NCBI RefSeq assembly: GCF_001238275.1 | Contig: NZ_LGTB01000030.1 | Coordinates: 1 to 64,000, forward strand | DNA length: 64,000 bases | Reading direction: 5' to 3' | Source: Bradyrhizobium viridifuturi | GTDB taxonomy: Bacteria; Pseudomonadota; Alphaproteobacteria; Rhizobiales; Xanthobacteraceae | Part shown: positions 17,531 through 26,210 of the stretch, one piece after another | How positions within the stretch are numbered: the stretch's first letter is position 1 | Layout of the letters: each line of letters opens with the position of its first letter | Made by a program: the position numbers and the translations under genes | The notes under the pieces: model-generated | What the model was told of the DNA's origin: nothing | Seen by the model: the letters and a program-made list of their open reading frames with translations, nothing else | Databases searched by the model: none

Positions 17531-17653
17531 GTCGTTCCTGCGAAAGCAGGAACCCATAACCACGGAACTACATGGTTGCGCTCGCTGGGCCTACAGCGTC
17601 GCGCAACAACGTCATCCTGTGGTTATGGGTCCCGGGTCAAGCCCGGGACGACA
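17531..17653. repeat. Intergenic palindromic repeat
   Basis: The left arm GTCGTTCCTGCGAAAGCAGG (itself a small hairpin, CCTGC-GAAA-GCAGG) runs into AACCCATAACCAC. The right arm GTGGTTATGGGTCCCGGG starts at about 17619 and is followed by CCCGGGTCAAGCCCGGG, so the whole element can fold as a long dyad. This is a common type of Rhizobiales intergenic repeat (recalled). It separates the aldo/keto reductase from the aldehyde dehydrogenase. Confidence 0.65.
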
Positions 17654-17735
17654 GCGGAACATGTTGCCGCGTTCTCGCGCAATCCCAACAGCGCGGATCC
17701 TCCGATCCGTGCTTGCCTGAAGGCATCACGTGCCA

Positions 17736-19220
17736 TCAAACGTTGAGATTCATCCACACCGCCTTCGGCTCGGTGAAATTGTCGAGCGCGGCGGTGCCGT
17801 GCTCGCGGCCGAGGCCGGAGTCGCGTTCGCCGCCCCACGGCAACCGCACATCGGTGTAGCCATAGGTGTTGATCCACACCGTGCCGGCGCGTGCCTTCTT
17901 CGCAAACCGCTGCACGCGGCCCATGTCGGCGCTCCAGACGCCGGCGGCGAGGCTGTAGGCGGTGCCGTTGGCGATGCGCAGCGCGTCGGCCTCGTCCTTG
18001 AACTTGATCACGCTGACGACGGGGCCGAAGATCTCCTCCTGCGAGATGCGCATCTCATGCGCGACATTGGCGAACACCGCGGGGCTGATGAAATAGCCGC
18101 GGTCGCCGACGCGCGCGCCGCCGGTGGCGAGTTGCGCGCCTTCGTTCCTGCCGATCTCGACATAGTCGAGGATCGATCGCATCTGCTTTTCGGAGATCAC
18201 TGGCCCGAGCGCGGTGGCGCGATCTGCGGGATCGCCGATGCGCAGGCTTTCGGCGCGGTCAACCAGGCGCTCGACCACCTCGTCATAGGCGTTCTCCTGC
18301 ACCAGCACGCGCGAGCCGGCCGAGCAGACCTGCCCGGCATTGAAGAAGATGCCGGCGGCCGCGGCCTTGGCGGCGGCTTCGAGATTGGCATCGTCGAAGA
18401 TCACATTGGCGGACTTGCCGCCGAGCTCGAGCGAAACCCGCTTAAAATTGCCGGCGGCGCCCTTCATGATGCCGCGGCCGACGCCGGGCGACCCGGTGAA
18501 CGTGACCTTGTCGACGTCGGGATGGTTGACCAGCGCGTCGCCGACGACGCGGCCGGGTCCGGTCACGATGTTGAGCACGCCCTTCGGCAAACCGGCCTCG
18601 AGCGCGAGTTCGCCGATCCGCAGCGCCGACAGCGAGGTCAGCTCGGCCGGCTTCATCACGACAGTGCAGCCGCAGGCCAGCGCCGGCGCGAGCTTCCACA
18701 TGCCGATCATCAGCGGGAAGTTCCAGGGCACGATCGCGGCGACCACGCCGACCGGCTCACGCACCGTGTAGGTCAGCGCGTCGTCGCGCGTCGAGACCAC
18801 GTCGCCGCTGATCTTGTCGGCCCAGCCGGCGTAATAGGTCAGCGTGTCCATGGCGGCCGGGAAATCCTGGCGCAGCACGCCCGCAATCGGCTTGCCGGCA
18901 TCGAGGCTTTCGAGCGCGACAATCTCGTCGGCATGCTGCTTCAAGAGCCCGGCCCATTTCAGCAGGATGTGGCCGCGCTCGGCCGCGCGCATGCTGCGCC
19001 AAGGGCCCTCGAAGGCGCGGCGGGCGGCGGCGACGGCGCGATCGACATCCGCCGCGTTGCCTTCGGCAACGGTCGCGATCACCTGCTCGTTGGCGGGATT
19101 GAGGGACTTGAAGCTGTTTCCGGACAACGAGCGGACGCGGGCGCCGTCGATCAGCAGCAATTCATCCCGAACGGTCGGAGCGCGACGGGCGTCGCGGTCA
19201 TAGTCATATGCAACCGACAT
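17736..19220 (-). CDS. NAD(P)+-dependent aldehyde dehydrogenase
   Basis: This 494-residue ALDH-superfamily enzyme begins at the ATG at 19218-19220, which has AGGAGG spaced 7 bases; the ATG immediately upstream at 19221-19223 is spaced only 4. Signatures are NAD binding VPWNFPLMI near residue 158, the general-base Glu in SLELGGKSANV near 265, and the nucleophilic Cys in NAGQVCSAGSR near 297. It oxidises an aldehyde to its acid. It is divergent from the HTH/binding-domain regulator at 19323, with a 102-base shared intergenic region, so that regulator is its likely controller. Confidence 0.95.
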   Translation of the reverse strand: MSVAYDYDRDARRAPTVRDELLLIDGARVRSLSGNSFKSLNPANEQVIATVAEGNAADVDRAVAAARRAFEGPWRSMRAAERGHILLKWAGLLKQHADEIVALESLDAGKPIAGVLRQDFPAAMDTLTYYAGWADKISGDVVSTRDDALTYTVREPVGVVAAIVPWNFPLMIGMWKLAPALACGCTVVMKPAELTSLSALRIGELALEAGLPKGVLNIVTGPGRVVGDALVNHPDVDKVTFTGSPGVGRGIMKGAAGNFKRVSLELGGKSANVIFDDANLEAAAKAAAAGIFFNAGQVCSAGSRVLVQENAYDEVVERLVDRAESLRIGDPADRATALGPVISEKQMRSILDYVEIGRNEGAQLATGGARVGDRGYFISPAVFANVAHEMRISQEEIFGPVVSVIKFKDEADALRIANGTAYSLAAGVWSADMGRVQRFAKKARAGTVWINTYGYTDVRLPWGGERDSGLGREHGTAALDNFTEPKAVWMNLNV

Positions 19221-19274
19221 CATATTTCCTCCTGGTATTGCCTAACCTAGGAGGCTAGTGACGCCAGTAAATAT

Positions 19275-19306
19275 GATATCTTGTGCCTATTGGCATGCCA
19301 GGATAT
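19275..19306. promoter_or_regulatory. Putative operator between aldehyde dehydrogenase and its divergent regulator
   Basis: TGGCATGCCA at 19291-19300 is a perfect 10-bp palindrome. It overlaps GCC-TATT-GGC at 19285-19294 and is framed by inverse ATATC (19276-19280) and GATAT (19302-19306). It lies in the 102-base gap between divergent genes, the usual place for an autoregulated operator. The assignment to the neighbouring regulator is inference. Confidence 0.45.
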
Positions 19307-19322
19307 GAAATCAAGTTCATAA

Positions 19323-20420
19323 ATGGTGACTACGATGCTGCAGATCGAGATCGAAACCGTCTGGCGGTTCCGCAAGGAGAACTCGCCGCAGACCGCGGTC
19401 GTGATGCTCGGCATCCTCAACGAGATCAGGAAGACCGGGAAGATCACCAGCGCGGCCAGCGACGCGCAGCTGTCCTATCGCCACGTCTGGAACCTAATCG
19501 AGCAATGGTCCGAATTCTTCGGCGTGCCGCTGGTCGAGACCCAGCGTGGCAAAGGCTCGAAGCTGACGCCGTTCGGCGAGAAGCTGGTGTGGGCCGGCGA
19601 GCGCATGCAGGCGCGGCTCGGACTGCAACTGGAGAACCTCGCGCAGGAACTGGTCACCGAGATCAAGCCGTTCCTCGAGCAGCGGCCGCAGGTGATCCGT
19701 GTCCACGCCAGCCACGGCTTTGCGGTGTCCAAGCTGCGCGAGTTCCTCGATCGCGCAGGCGGCATGGGCGTCGACCTCCGCTACGTCAGCAACCAGAACT
19801 CGCTGGTCTCGCTGGCGCAGGGCGCCTGCGATCTCTCCGGCGTGCATCTGCCGCACGGCGAGTTGCGCGCGCAAGGCATCAAGGCCTGCCGCGAATGGCT
19901 CGATCCGCGCGAGGACCGCGTGATCAACTTCGTGACGCGGGAGATGGGCCTGATGGTCAAGCGCGGCAATCCGTTGAAGATCGCTTCGCTGAAGGACCTA
20001 GTCGCAAGCAAGGCCCGCTTCGTCAACCGCGACCATGATTCCGGAACGCGGCTGCTGTTCGATCAATTGCTGGCGCTGCACAAGATCCCGGGAAGCCGGA
20101 TCAACGGCGCCCAGCACATGGAGTTCACCCATGCCGCGGTCGCCGCCTATGTCGCAAGCGGCATGGCGGATGCGAGTTTTGGCGTCGAGGCCGCCGCACG
20201 GCAGTTCGGCCTCGATTTCATCCGCCTGCTCACGGAGGATTACTTCTTCGTCTGCAAGCGTGCGTTCCTCGAGACCGAGCCGATGCAGCGGGTGCTCGAC
20301 ATCATCAGGAGCAGCGAGTTTCACAAGGCGGTGGGCGCCCTGCCCGGCTACGTCGCCTCGAATACCGGCGCCGTCAGCGGCGTGAAGGATTTTCTCGAGA
20401 AGATGCATGTAGGCCGCTGA
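19323..20420 (+). CDS. HTH regulator with ModE-like DNA-binding and periplasmic-binding-protein-like effector domain
   Basis: This 365-residue protein has a winged helix at about residues 20-105 (ILNEIRKTGKITSAASDAQLSY followed by the recognition-helix region), resembling ModE/LysR-type N-termini. Residues 120-350 look like a binding-protein fold (PBP-like domain) with HASHGFAVSKLREFL, then DLSGVHLPHGE, NRDHDSGTRLLFDQLL and AYVASGMADASFG. In this family the C-terminal domain senses a small ligand. It is divergent from the aldehyde dehydrogenase and probably regulates it. The start at 19323 has a weak RBS; ATG at 19335 is an alternative. Confidence 0.8.
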   Translation: MVTTMLQIEIETVWRFRKENSPQTAVVMLGILNEIRKTGKITSAASDAQLSYRHVWNLIEQWSEFFGVPLVETQRGKGSKLTPFGEKLVWAGERMQARLGLQLENLAQELVTEIKPFLEQRPQVIRVHASHGFAVSKLREFLDRAGGMGVDLRYVSNQNSLVSLAQGACDLSGVHLPHGELRAQGIKACREWLDPREDRVINFVTREMGLMVKRGNPLKIASLKDLVASKARFVNRDHDSGTRLLFDQLLALHKIPGSRINGAQHMEFTHAAVAAYVASGMADASFGVEAAARQFGLDFIRLLTEDYFFVCKRAFLETEPMQRVLDIIRSSEFHKAVGALPGYVASNTGAVSGVKDFLEKMHVGR

Positions 20421-20607
20421 CCCGCCACGCCGCGCGGCGGCTGGACTCGCCATGATCCGCTACGAACCGCGCGCGGCGACGCAGGCGCTGGCAAAGCCGG
20501 TCGCCGCGCAAGCTGAGCAGGTGTTCAGCGACTGGCAGCTTTCCATCGCGCCGGCCTCCGGCGTTCCAGCGCCGGCGCATGAACCGATGCCGCTGTGCAC
20601 GCAACAA

Positions 20608-21057
20608 TCAGGAGCCTGCTCGCGCGCCTGCAGGCAGGGCGTAGCTTCCCGGCCCGTAGCTTGCGATCATCGCGAGAGCGCCGAGCAGGCCGAGATTCTT
20701 CAGGAAGTTGATGGTCTGGGTCACGACCTGCGCCTCGGGCGCGGCCCAGAAATTGTGAAACATCAGCGTCGCGGCGATCGTGAACAGGAACAGGACGGCA
20801 GCGGCCTGGCGTGCGAACAGGCCGAGCACCAGCGCCACGCCGCAGCCAAGCTCAACTGCCGTAGCACCCGCCGCGAGCACCGCACCGATGCCGTCGGCGC
20901 CGCCGAGACGTCCGGCGGTCGTGGAGAAGGCCATCAGCTTGCCGATGCCGCTGTAGAGAAACAGCGGCGCGATCGCCAGCCGGGCAAACAGCAGGACCCA
21001 CGATTCGGACAGGCGGCCGGCCTTGTCGCCGGCCGCAACATGGGTGGAACTGGACAT
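20608..21057 (-). CDS. DoxX-family membrane protein
   Basis: This 149-residue protein begins at the ATG at 21055-21057, with AAGGAG upstream; the longer frame to 21147 overlaps the dioxygenase and is unlikely. Four transmembrane helices are visible (LLFARLAIAPLFLYSGIGKL, then GVALVLGLFA, AAVLFLFTIAATLMF and LGLLGALAMIAS), which is the DoxX layout. DoxX proteins are membrane partners of quinone-linked or catabolic oxidoreductases; the exact role is unclear. It is the last gene of the minus-strand resorcinol cluster, 49 bases after the dioxygenase. Confidence 0.85.
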   Translation of the reverse strand: MSSSTHVAAGDKAGRLSESWVLLFARLAIAPLFLYSGIGKLMAFSTTAGRLGGADGIGAVLAAGATAVELGCGVALVLGLFARQAAAVLFLFTIAATLMFHNFWAAPEAQVVTQTINFLKNLGLLGALAMIASYGPGSYALPAGARAGS

Positions 21058-21106
21058 CAGCGGTCTCCTTTGGTGTTGAAATCGTCGATTGGTGCGGCTG
21101 CCTCGC

Positions 21107-21964
21107 TCAAACGAGCTGCGCGGCGTTGGGAAGCGGCTTGAGGCCAAACCGGTATGAGAGGCCGCGCTGAACTTTCCCGGAGCGGTCGTCGCGGGGGAAT
21201 GGCGCGATCAGCGAGTTCTTGACGCCGAACACCGCATCGGAATCGAGGTACGGGCTTTCCGCATCGAAGATGTGGGTGATCAGCGTCTCATAGCCCTCGG
21301 CGGCGATCATGAAATGGACATGCGCCGGGCGGTACGGGTGACGTCCGAGCGCCTCGAGCATCTCGCCGACAGGACCGTCATGCGGGATCGGATAGAATGC
21401 CGGCATGATCGAAGTGAAGGCGAACCGTCCGTCGCGATCGGTCCTGAACCGCGCCCGCATCGCGAGCGATTGCAGATCCGCCTGCTGGACGTCGTAATAG
21501 CCGTCATCATCGGCATGCCACACATGGACCGTCGCCTCGGCAAGCGGCCGGCCATCGGACGCACAGACGACGCCATTCACGCTGAGCTTCTCACCTTCGA
21601 TGCCGCCGGAGATATCGGCGCCAAACGGCAGCTCGGGCGCAGCTGCGACGAAGAACGGACCAAGCACGGTCGTCTCGGTCGCGCCCTCCGGCATCCGATG
21701 GTTGATCGCATCGACCAGCATCGAGACGCCGAGCGTGTCGGAGAGCAGGATGAACTCCTGCCGCTTGTCGCTGCACATCTGTCCGGTCCGGGTCAGGAAA
21801 TCGATCGCCGCGCTCCATTCCTCGAAGCTGATTTCGACGTCGCGCACGAAATCATGCAAGTGACGCACGAGGCTGGTCATCACGGTCTTGAGGCGTGCGT
21901 CCCCGGTCTGCGCCAGGCTGTCGATCACGGCTCGTGTGATGTTGTGCTCGTCGAAATCACGCAT
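21107..21964 (-). CDS. Hydroxyquinol 1,2-dioxygenase (intradiol ring-cleavage)
   Basis: This 285-residue non-heme Fe(III) enzyme of the catechol/hydroxyquinol dioxygenase family starts at the ATG at 21962-21964, with GGGGAGG 8 bases upstream. The N-terminal helical linker domain ends near residue 80. The iron ligands are Tyr in DDDGYYDV near 158, Tyr in FYPIPHDG near 193, and two His in RPAHVHF near 215. It should open hydroxyquinol (benzene-1,2,4-triol) to maleylacetate. Its ATG overlaps the natural stop of maleylacetate reductase by 8 bases, so the two are coupled. Because of a one-base deletion in that gene, the two frames are currently continuous. The GraB role is inferred from context. 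Confidence 0.9.
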   Translation of the reverse strand: MRDFDEHNITRAVIDSLAQTGDARLKTVMTSLVRHLHDFVRDVEISFEEWSAAIDFLTRTGQMCSDKRQEFILLSDTLGVSMLVDAINHRMPEGATETTVLGPFFVAAAPELPFGADISGGIEGEKLSVNGVVCASDGRPLAEATVHVWHADDDGYYDVQQADLQSLAMRARFRTDRDGRFAFTSIMPAFYPIPHDGPVGEMLEALGRHPYRPAHVHFMIAAEGYETLITHIFDAESPYLDSDAVFGVKNSLIAPFPRDDRSGKVQRGLSYRFGLKPLPNAAQLV

Positions 21965-23047
21965 GCGAGGCCTCCCCGCGGCTCGATGAAGACATTGGCC
22001 GCACGCCGTGCAGCGCGTCGTCGAGCAGCGCTCGAAGCGCCGGCAGCGCGAGCGGCCGTGGATTTGGATAGGGCGTTTCGATAGCAGCCGCCGCCGCGCG
22101 GTCGAGGTCCGATGCTTGCACTCCCAGCGCGGCAAGCGAGGTCGGCGCGCGAGCCGATGCGCCAGGTCGAACAGACCTGCGCTCGCATCGGTGGCGCCTA
22201 GCGCCAGCGCGATGTGCTGCATCGCATCGGCGGCCGCCGGCGTATTGTAGGCGACCGCGTGCGGCAGGATCACCGCATGGGTCTCCGCATGCGGCAGGTC
22301 GAACATGCCGCCGAGCGTATGGCAGAGCTTGTGATGCAGGCCCATGCTTACCGCATTGAGGCAACAGCCGCACAGCCACGCCGCATAGAGCGCATCGGAG
22401 CGCGCGTCGCGATCGCCGGCCGCAGCCATTAGTTTGGGCAGCGATTGCGCGAAGCGGCGGATCGCTTCCCCGGCGATCAGCGAGGTGACCGGGTTGCGAT
22501 CATGCGCGTACAGCGCCTCGACCGCATGAGCGATCGCGTTGAGGCCGGAGACGGCGCTCTGTTGCGGCGGCAGCGTGAGCGTGAGATCGACGTCGTAAAT
22601 GATCACCTCCGGCTGCACCTTGGCGTTGCGCAGCGTGGTCTTCCGGCCGCCTTCGGTCTGGCCGAGGATCGCGGTCGCCTCGGAGCCGGCATAGGTGGTC
22701 GGCAGCACGATCTGCGGGAGATCGGTGTGGAGCGCGATCGCCTTGCCGAGCCCGGTAGCCGAGCCGCCGCCGATGGCCACCACGCAATCGGCATCGAGCG
22801 CCCGCGCCTGGGCCACGGCCCTTGCCGTCACGTCGACCGGCGTGTGCATCGCGGCTTCCGCAAACACGCCCGCCGCAAGCGCGCCGAGATCGGCGGCAAG
22901 CGCGTCGGCCTCGCCGCGCTGCGGCGCGGTCGACAGCAGCAGCGCCCGGCGGCACGAAAGGCGCCGGACTTCATCGGCTAGGCGCGCGCGGGTGCCGGAT
23001 CCGAAAATCACCCGGGTTGCCGGCGCGTTGTAGGCGAACGGCTGCAT
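21957..23047 (-). pseudogene. Maleylacetate reductase, frameshifted near its C-terminus
   Basis: This iron-alcohol-dehydrogenase-fold protein starts at the ATG at 23045-23047 (RBS GGAGTGACG), two bases after the MFS stop. The NAD(P) motif AIGGGSATGLGKA lies near residue 94, TTYAGSEAT near 115, and the metal/HxLGG region HHKLCHTLGG near 234. It would reduce maleylacetate to 3-oxoadipate, the step after hydroxyquinol cleavage. One base is missing between 22150 and 22151: the frame reads FDLAHRLAR and then nonsense, while the next frame continues with the expected APTSLAALGV through to the stop at 21957-21959. The broken frame instead reads into the dioxygenase. It is either a true mutation or a sequence error. 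Confidence 0.85.
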
Positions 23048-23049
23048 CG

Positions 23050-24419
23050 TCACTCCGCCGGGGCCGGATCGATGGCGGCGGGCCGGGCCGCGGCGGCAAG
23101 TCCGAGCGAGCCGATCGCGAGCGCGCCGACGATCGCGGCCCCGCCGATCACCCAGAACACGATGTCGGGCCCGCCGGTCACCTGCTGCAGCAGTCCGATC
23201 AGATAGGGGCCGAGGATCGCGCCGACCCGGCCGACGCCCAGCTCCATGCCGACGCCGCTGGCCCGCAGCAGGGTTTCGTACGAGCCCGCGGTGAAGTTGT
23301 TGAGCACGTGCTGCGCGCCGATGATGCAGAAGCCGGCGATGGCGACGATCGCAAGATTGACGCCGTGTCCGCTGACGAACACCAGCGCCAACACGGCAAT
23401 GCCGCCGGTCAGCCACCATGCGGCGAGGTAGCGCGGCGTCAGCGACATCCTGCGATCGGCCAGCATCGCGAGCGTCAGCCCGCCGACGAACGACATCGCC
23501 TGCATCAGCGCGCCGAAGCCGAACGATGCCGCAAACGTCTCGCCGCGTTTCTGCATGACCGTCGGGATCCAGCCGGTCAGGCCGAAGATCGCGAACAGGC
23601 TGAGGAACGCCGTGATCCAGATCGTCAGCGAGACGCGGCGATAGCGCGGGCTCAGCAGCGCTGCGACCGGGTTGGACACGCTGCCGGCGTCGGCAGAGGC
23701 GAAACTCGCATTGCGATAGACCACGGCGCGCTCCGGGCGAAGCCGCGCGAGCAACGTTCGCAACTGCTCGGTGCGGCAACGCGCCGCGAGGAATTGCGGG
23801 CTTTCGGGCAGCACCGCGTGCGCGACGAAGGTCAGCGGGATCGACAGCGCGCCGAGGTAATAGAGGATCTGCCAGCCGTGATGCGGCGTCAGATAGACAC
23901 CGACAAGCCCGGCGCAGACCCCGCCGAGCGACCAGCCCAGCGTGACGCCCCAGAGCGAGAACGCGTTGCTGACGCGGCGCGGCGCCAACTCATTGACGAA
24001 GGTGGTGCCCAACGGCAACAACACGCCGAGGCCGAGACCGGTCGCAAAGCGCAGCGCGCAGAAACTCCAGAAGTCGTTTGCGATCGTCGCGGTCAGCAGC
24101 GTGAAAACGTTGACGACCCACAGGCCCGCGAGCAGCGTGCCGCGCCGGCCAAGCCGGTCGGCGACCGTGCCATGCCCGACTGCGCCGAACAGGAATCCGA
24201 CCAGGCCCGAGCTCACCAGCAGCCCCGCCTGGCTCGGCGAGAGCCCCCAGGCTTTGCCACGTAGTGGATGACATAGGCCGGATTGAACGTGTCATAACCG
24301 TCGAACAGCGTGATGAGCGTGATCAGAATGCCGAGGAGTATGTGCAGCCGGCCAACGGCCGCGCCCGACAACTCCTCATGCACGTCGATTTCTGGCGAAG
24401 TGCTCACGGTTTCCTCCAT
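23050..24419 (-). pseudogene. Aromatic-acid:H+ symporter (MFS), frameshifted near its N-terminus
   Basis: The start is ATG 24417-24419. The first transmembrane helix carries the AAHS-family DGYD motif (ITLFDGYDTFNP) near residue 40. After VAKP the frame is lost at about 24249, where a single base is missing next to a run of five C; the continuation, with the expected SSGLVGFLFGAVGHG and then the MFS loop motif ADRLGRRGT, is in the next frame down to 23050. Twelve helices are present if the base is restored. As an aromatic acid carrier beside the decarboxylase it probably imports gamma-resorcylate (GraK-like role, inference). It may be a sequencing error or a real loss of uptake. Confidence 0.82.
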
Positions 24420-24466
24420 TGCAACAATGATGCGCCCTGCTCTGCGGCAGGTTGGAATGCGCGGCT

Positions 24467-25441
24467 CTACAGCTTGAACAGGCCGCGGGCGTTGTCGCGG
24501 CCGATCTTGATGCGGTCGCCTTCCGCGATCGTCGCGCTGTCGAACCATTGGGCGGCATGGTCGATGTTCTCGAACGGCCAGTCGGCCGAGAACAGGATTC
24601 GGTCGGCGCCGATCTCGAGCATCGCGTCGATCAGGGCCTGGGTGCGGAAGTTACCCGATGTCGTGATGTAGAAGTTTTCCTGGAAGTAGTCGGCGATCTT
24701 GCGCTTGGCCGGATAGACGTTTTGCGCGCGCATCCATTTGTTGTGATTGTCGACGCGCCACATCGAATACGGCAGCCCCTCGCCCATGTGGCCGAGGATG
24801 ATCTGCAGCCGCGGATAGGCATCGAACAATCCCGAGCCCATCAGGCGCAACGCGTGCACCGCGGTCTCTTGCCCGAACGCCCAGGTTGGCCCCATCAGCC
24901 AGCGATGCCCCTCATAGATCGCGGCATCCTTCGCCAGCGGATTTCGCGGATGCAGGTAGAACGGAACGTCGAGGCGCTCGACTTCGGACCAGAACGGCCA
25001 GAACTCCTTGCGGTCGTAATAGACCGCGCCGTCATGGCCTTCGACCTCGCTGAAGCCGTTGACCAGTGCGCCGCGAAATTTCAGTTCGCCGACGCAGCGA
25101 TCGAGCTCGCGGGCGGCGGCTTCCGGATCCTGCATCGGCAGCGCGGCCAGGCCCTGGAAGCGCTGCGGCCTCCGCGCGACCTGCTCGGCCAGGAAATCAT
25201 TGGCGCGACGTGACAACTCCTGCGCTTGGGCGCGAACCGGAATCGCCTGGATCGCCGGCGCGTTGAGCGACAGCAGCATCAGCTCGATGCCGTGCGCATC
25301 CATTTCGGCAAGACGGCGGTCCTGGATATCGAGCAGCCGGGCCTTGAGCTCGACCCAGTCGTCGGCCGGCGAGAAGCCTGCGCTGTCCCGAACGGTCTCC
25401 TCGATGGCGAAGTGCTCTTCCAGCGCGATCTTTCCCTGCAT
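24467..25441 (-). CDS. graF: Gamma-resorcylate (2,6-dihydroxybenzoate) decarboxylase
   Basis: This 324-residue amidohydrolase-superfamily decarboxylase starts at the ATG at 25439-25441 (RBS GGGAGAG). Length and sequence agree closely with the rhizobial gamma-resorcylate decarboxylase I know. The zinc ligands fall where expected: Glu8 and His10 in ALEEHF, His in YLHPRNP near 163, and the catalytic Asp in FSADWPFEN near 287. GPTWAFGQETAVHALRLM and LGHMGEGLPY are also family hallmarks. It reversibly decarboxylates gamma-resorcylate to resorcinol. It is the first gene of the minus-strand catabolic operon and is divergent from the MarR regulator. Confidence 0.92.
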   Translation of the reverse strand: MQGKIALEEHFAIEETVRDSAGFSPADDWVELKARLLDIQDRRLAEMDAHGIELMLLSLNAPAIQAIPVRAQAQELSRRANDFLAEQVARRPQRFQGLAALPMQDPEAAARELDRCVGELKFRGALVNGFSEVEGHDGAVYYDRKEFWPFWSEVERLDVPFYLHPRNPLAKDAAIYEGHRWLMGPTWAFGQETAVHALRLMGSGLFDAYPRLQIILGHMGEGLPYSMWRVDNHNKWMRAQNVYPAKRKIADYFQENFYITTSGNFRTQALIDAMLEIGADRILFSADWPFENIDHAAQWFDSATIAEGDRIKIGRDNARGLFKL

Positions 25442-25477
25442 CGGTTCTCTCTCCCGGCTCATGTCCGCGTTTCCGTG

Positions 25478-25550
25478 TTGACAGAGCAAAGCATCCGGTC
25501 CAATTATTTGTCAATGAGAAAGTTGCAAATGCAAATGATTGGAATGCAAC
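25478..25550 (+). promoter_or_regulatory. Promoter and putative MarR operators in the divergent region
   Basis: TTGACA at 25478-25483 is followed 17-18 bases later by CAATTA/AATTAT at 25501-25507, a reasonable sigma-70-like promoter toward the MarR gene. Just downstream, TTGCA-AA-TGCAA at 25523-25534 is an inverted repeat, and GTTGCA at 25522 also pairs with TGCAAC at 25545-25550. These are good candidates for MarR-dimer binding that could control both the regulator and the decarboxylase operon. Confidence 0.45.
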
Positions 25551-25624
25551 TGTTGTCGGTGCGAACACCCGCGGCTATTCCGGGCGGATATCTCCCGCCT
25601 GGAATCGAGCCCGGATCTAAGCCC

Positions 25625-26188
25625 ATGTACCGATTTTCGAATTCGCTCCCCTATCTGCTCGCGCGGCTCGGCGTGCGAATGGGCGACCTGTTCGCCCGCG
25701 TCATCCGTCACGAGAAGTTGACGCTGCCGATGTACCGAGTGCTCGCCGCGCTGTCGGAGCAGGGACACCCGTTGCGGCTCGGTGAAATCGCCGAACTGAC
25801 GTCGGCCGACGTCTCGACGCTGTCGCGCATCGTTGCCGAGATGAGTCGTGCCGGCCTGCTGACGCGCGACCGGCCGGAGAACGACCAGCGCAGCCTTCAG
25901 GTCGCGCTGACGCCTGATGGCGCCGAGCTCGCCGCCCGGCTTATGCCGATCGCCCAATACTATGAGGAGGTCGCAACCGGCGCGATGTCGGCCAAGGAAG
26001 CGGCCGAGCTGAAGCGGGTGCTGGTCGAGCTCTACAGGAATCTCGACCGGCTCGAGCACGAGGTCGAGGCCGGCCTGATCGAGGTGCCCGCAGCGACAAC
26101 ATCGAAAGAGACGCGCGAGCCCAGGATCAGCTCCAAGATCGACACCAAGGGCAATACCGGCCGCGCGCGCAAGATACCGAGGAAATAG
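25625..26188 (+). CDS. MarR-family transcriptional regulator
   Basis: This 187-residue protein begins at the ATG at 25625-25627; the frame is open further upstream but that part overlaps the regulatory region and reads as low-complexity. The winged-helix domain spans about residues 35-115: TLPMYRVLAALSEQG, then LRLGEIAELTSADVSTLSRIVAEMSRAGLL and the wing RDRPENDQRSLQVALT. These match MarR helices and the beta wing. The C-terminus is a Lys/Arg-rich tail. It is divergent from the gamma-resorcylate decarboxylase and 22 bases before the FAD hydroxylase, so it probably senses an aromatic intermediate and represses the cluster. Confidence 0.9.
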   Translation: MYRFSNSLPYLLARLGVRMGDLFARVIRHEKLTLPMYRVLAALSEQGHPLRLGEIAELTSADVSTLSRIVAEMSRAGLLTRDRPENDQRSLQVALTPDGAELAARLMPIAQYYEEVATGAMSAKEAAELKRVLVELYRNLDRLEHEVEAGLIEVPAATTSKETREPRISSKIDTKGNTGRARKIPRK

Positions 26189-26210
26189 AGCCATAATTCA
26201 GGGAGAGGAC

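Noticed and set aside
17730..19250. Plus-strand frame of about 500 codons opposite the aldehyde dehydrogenase
   Set aside because: Antisense shadow of a gene with all catalytic residues; no RBS or recognisable protein pattern.
23048..23779. Open frame that would extend the reductase-dioxygenase reading frame upstream to about 890 residues
   Set aside because: This part is antisense-phase shadow within the MFS carrier on the same strand in another frame; it has Arg/Ala-rich composition and no family features. The reductase start at 23047 with its RBS is better.
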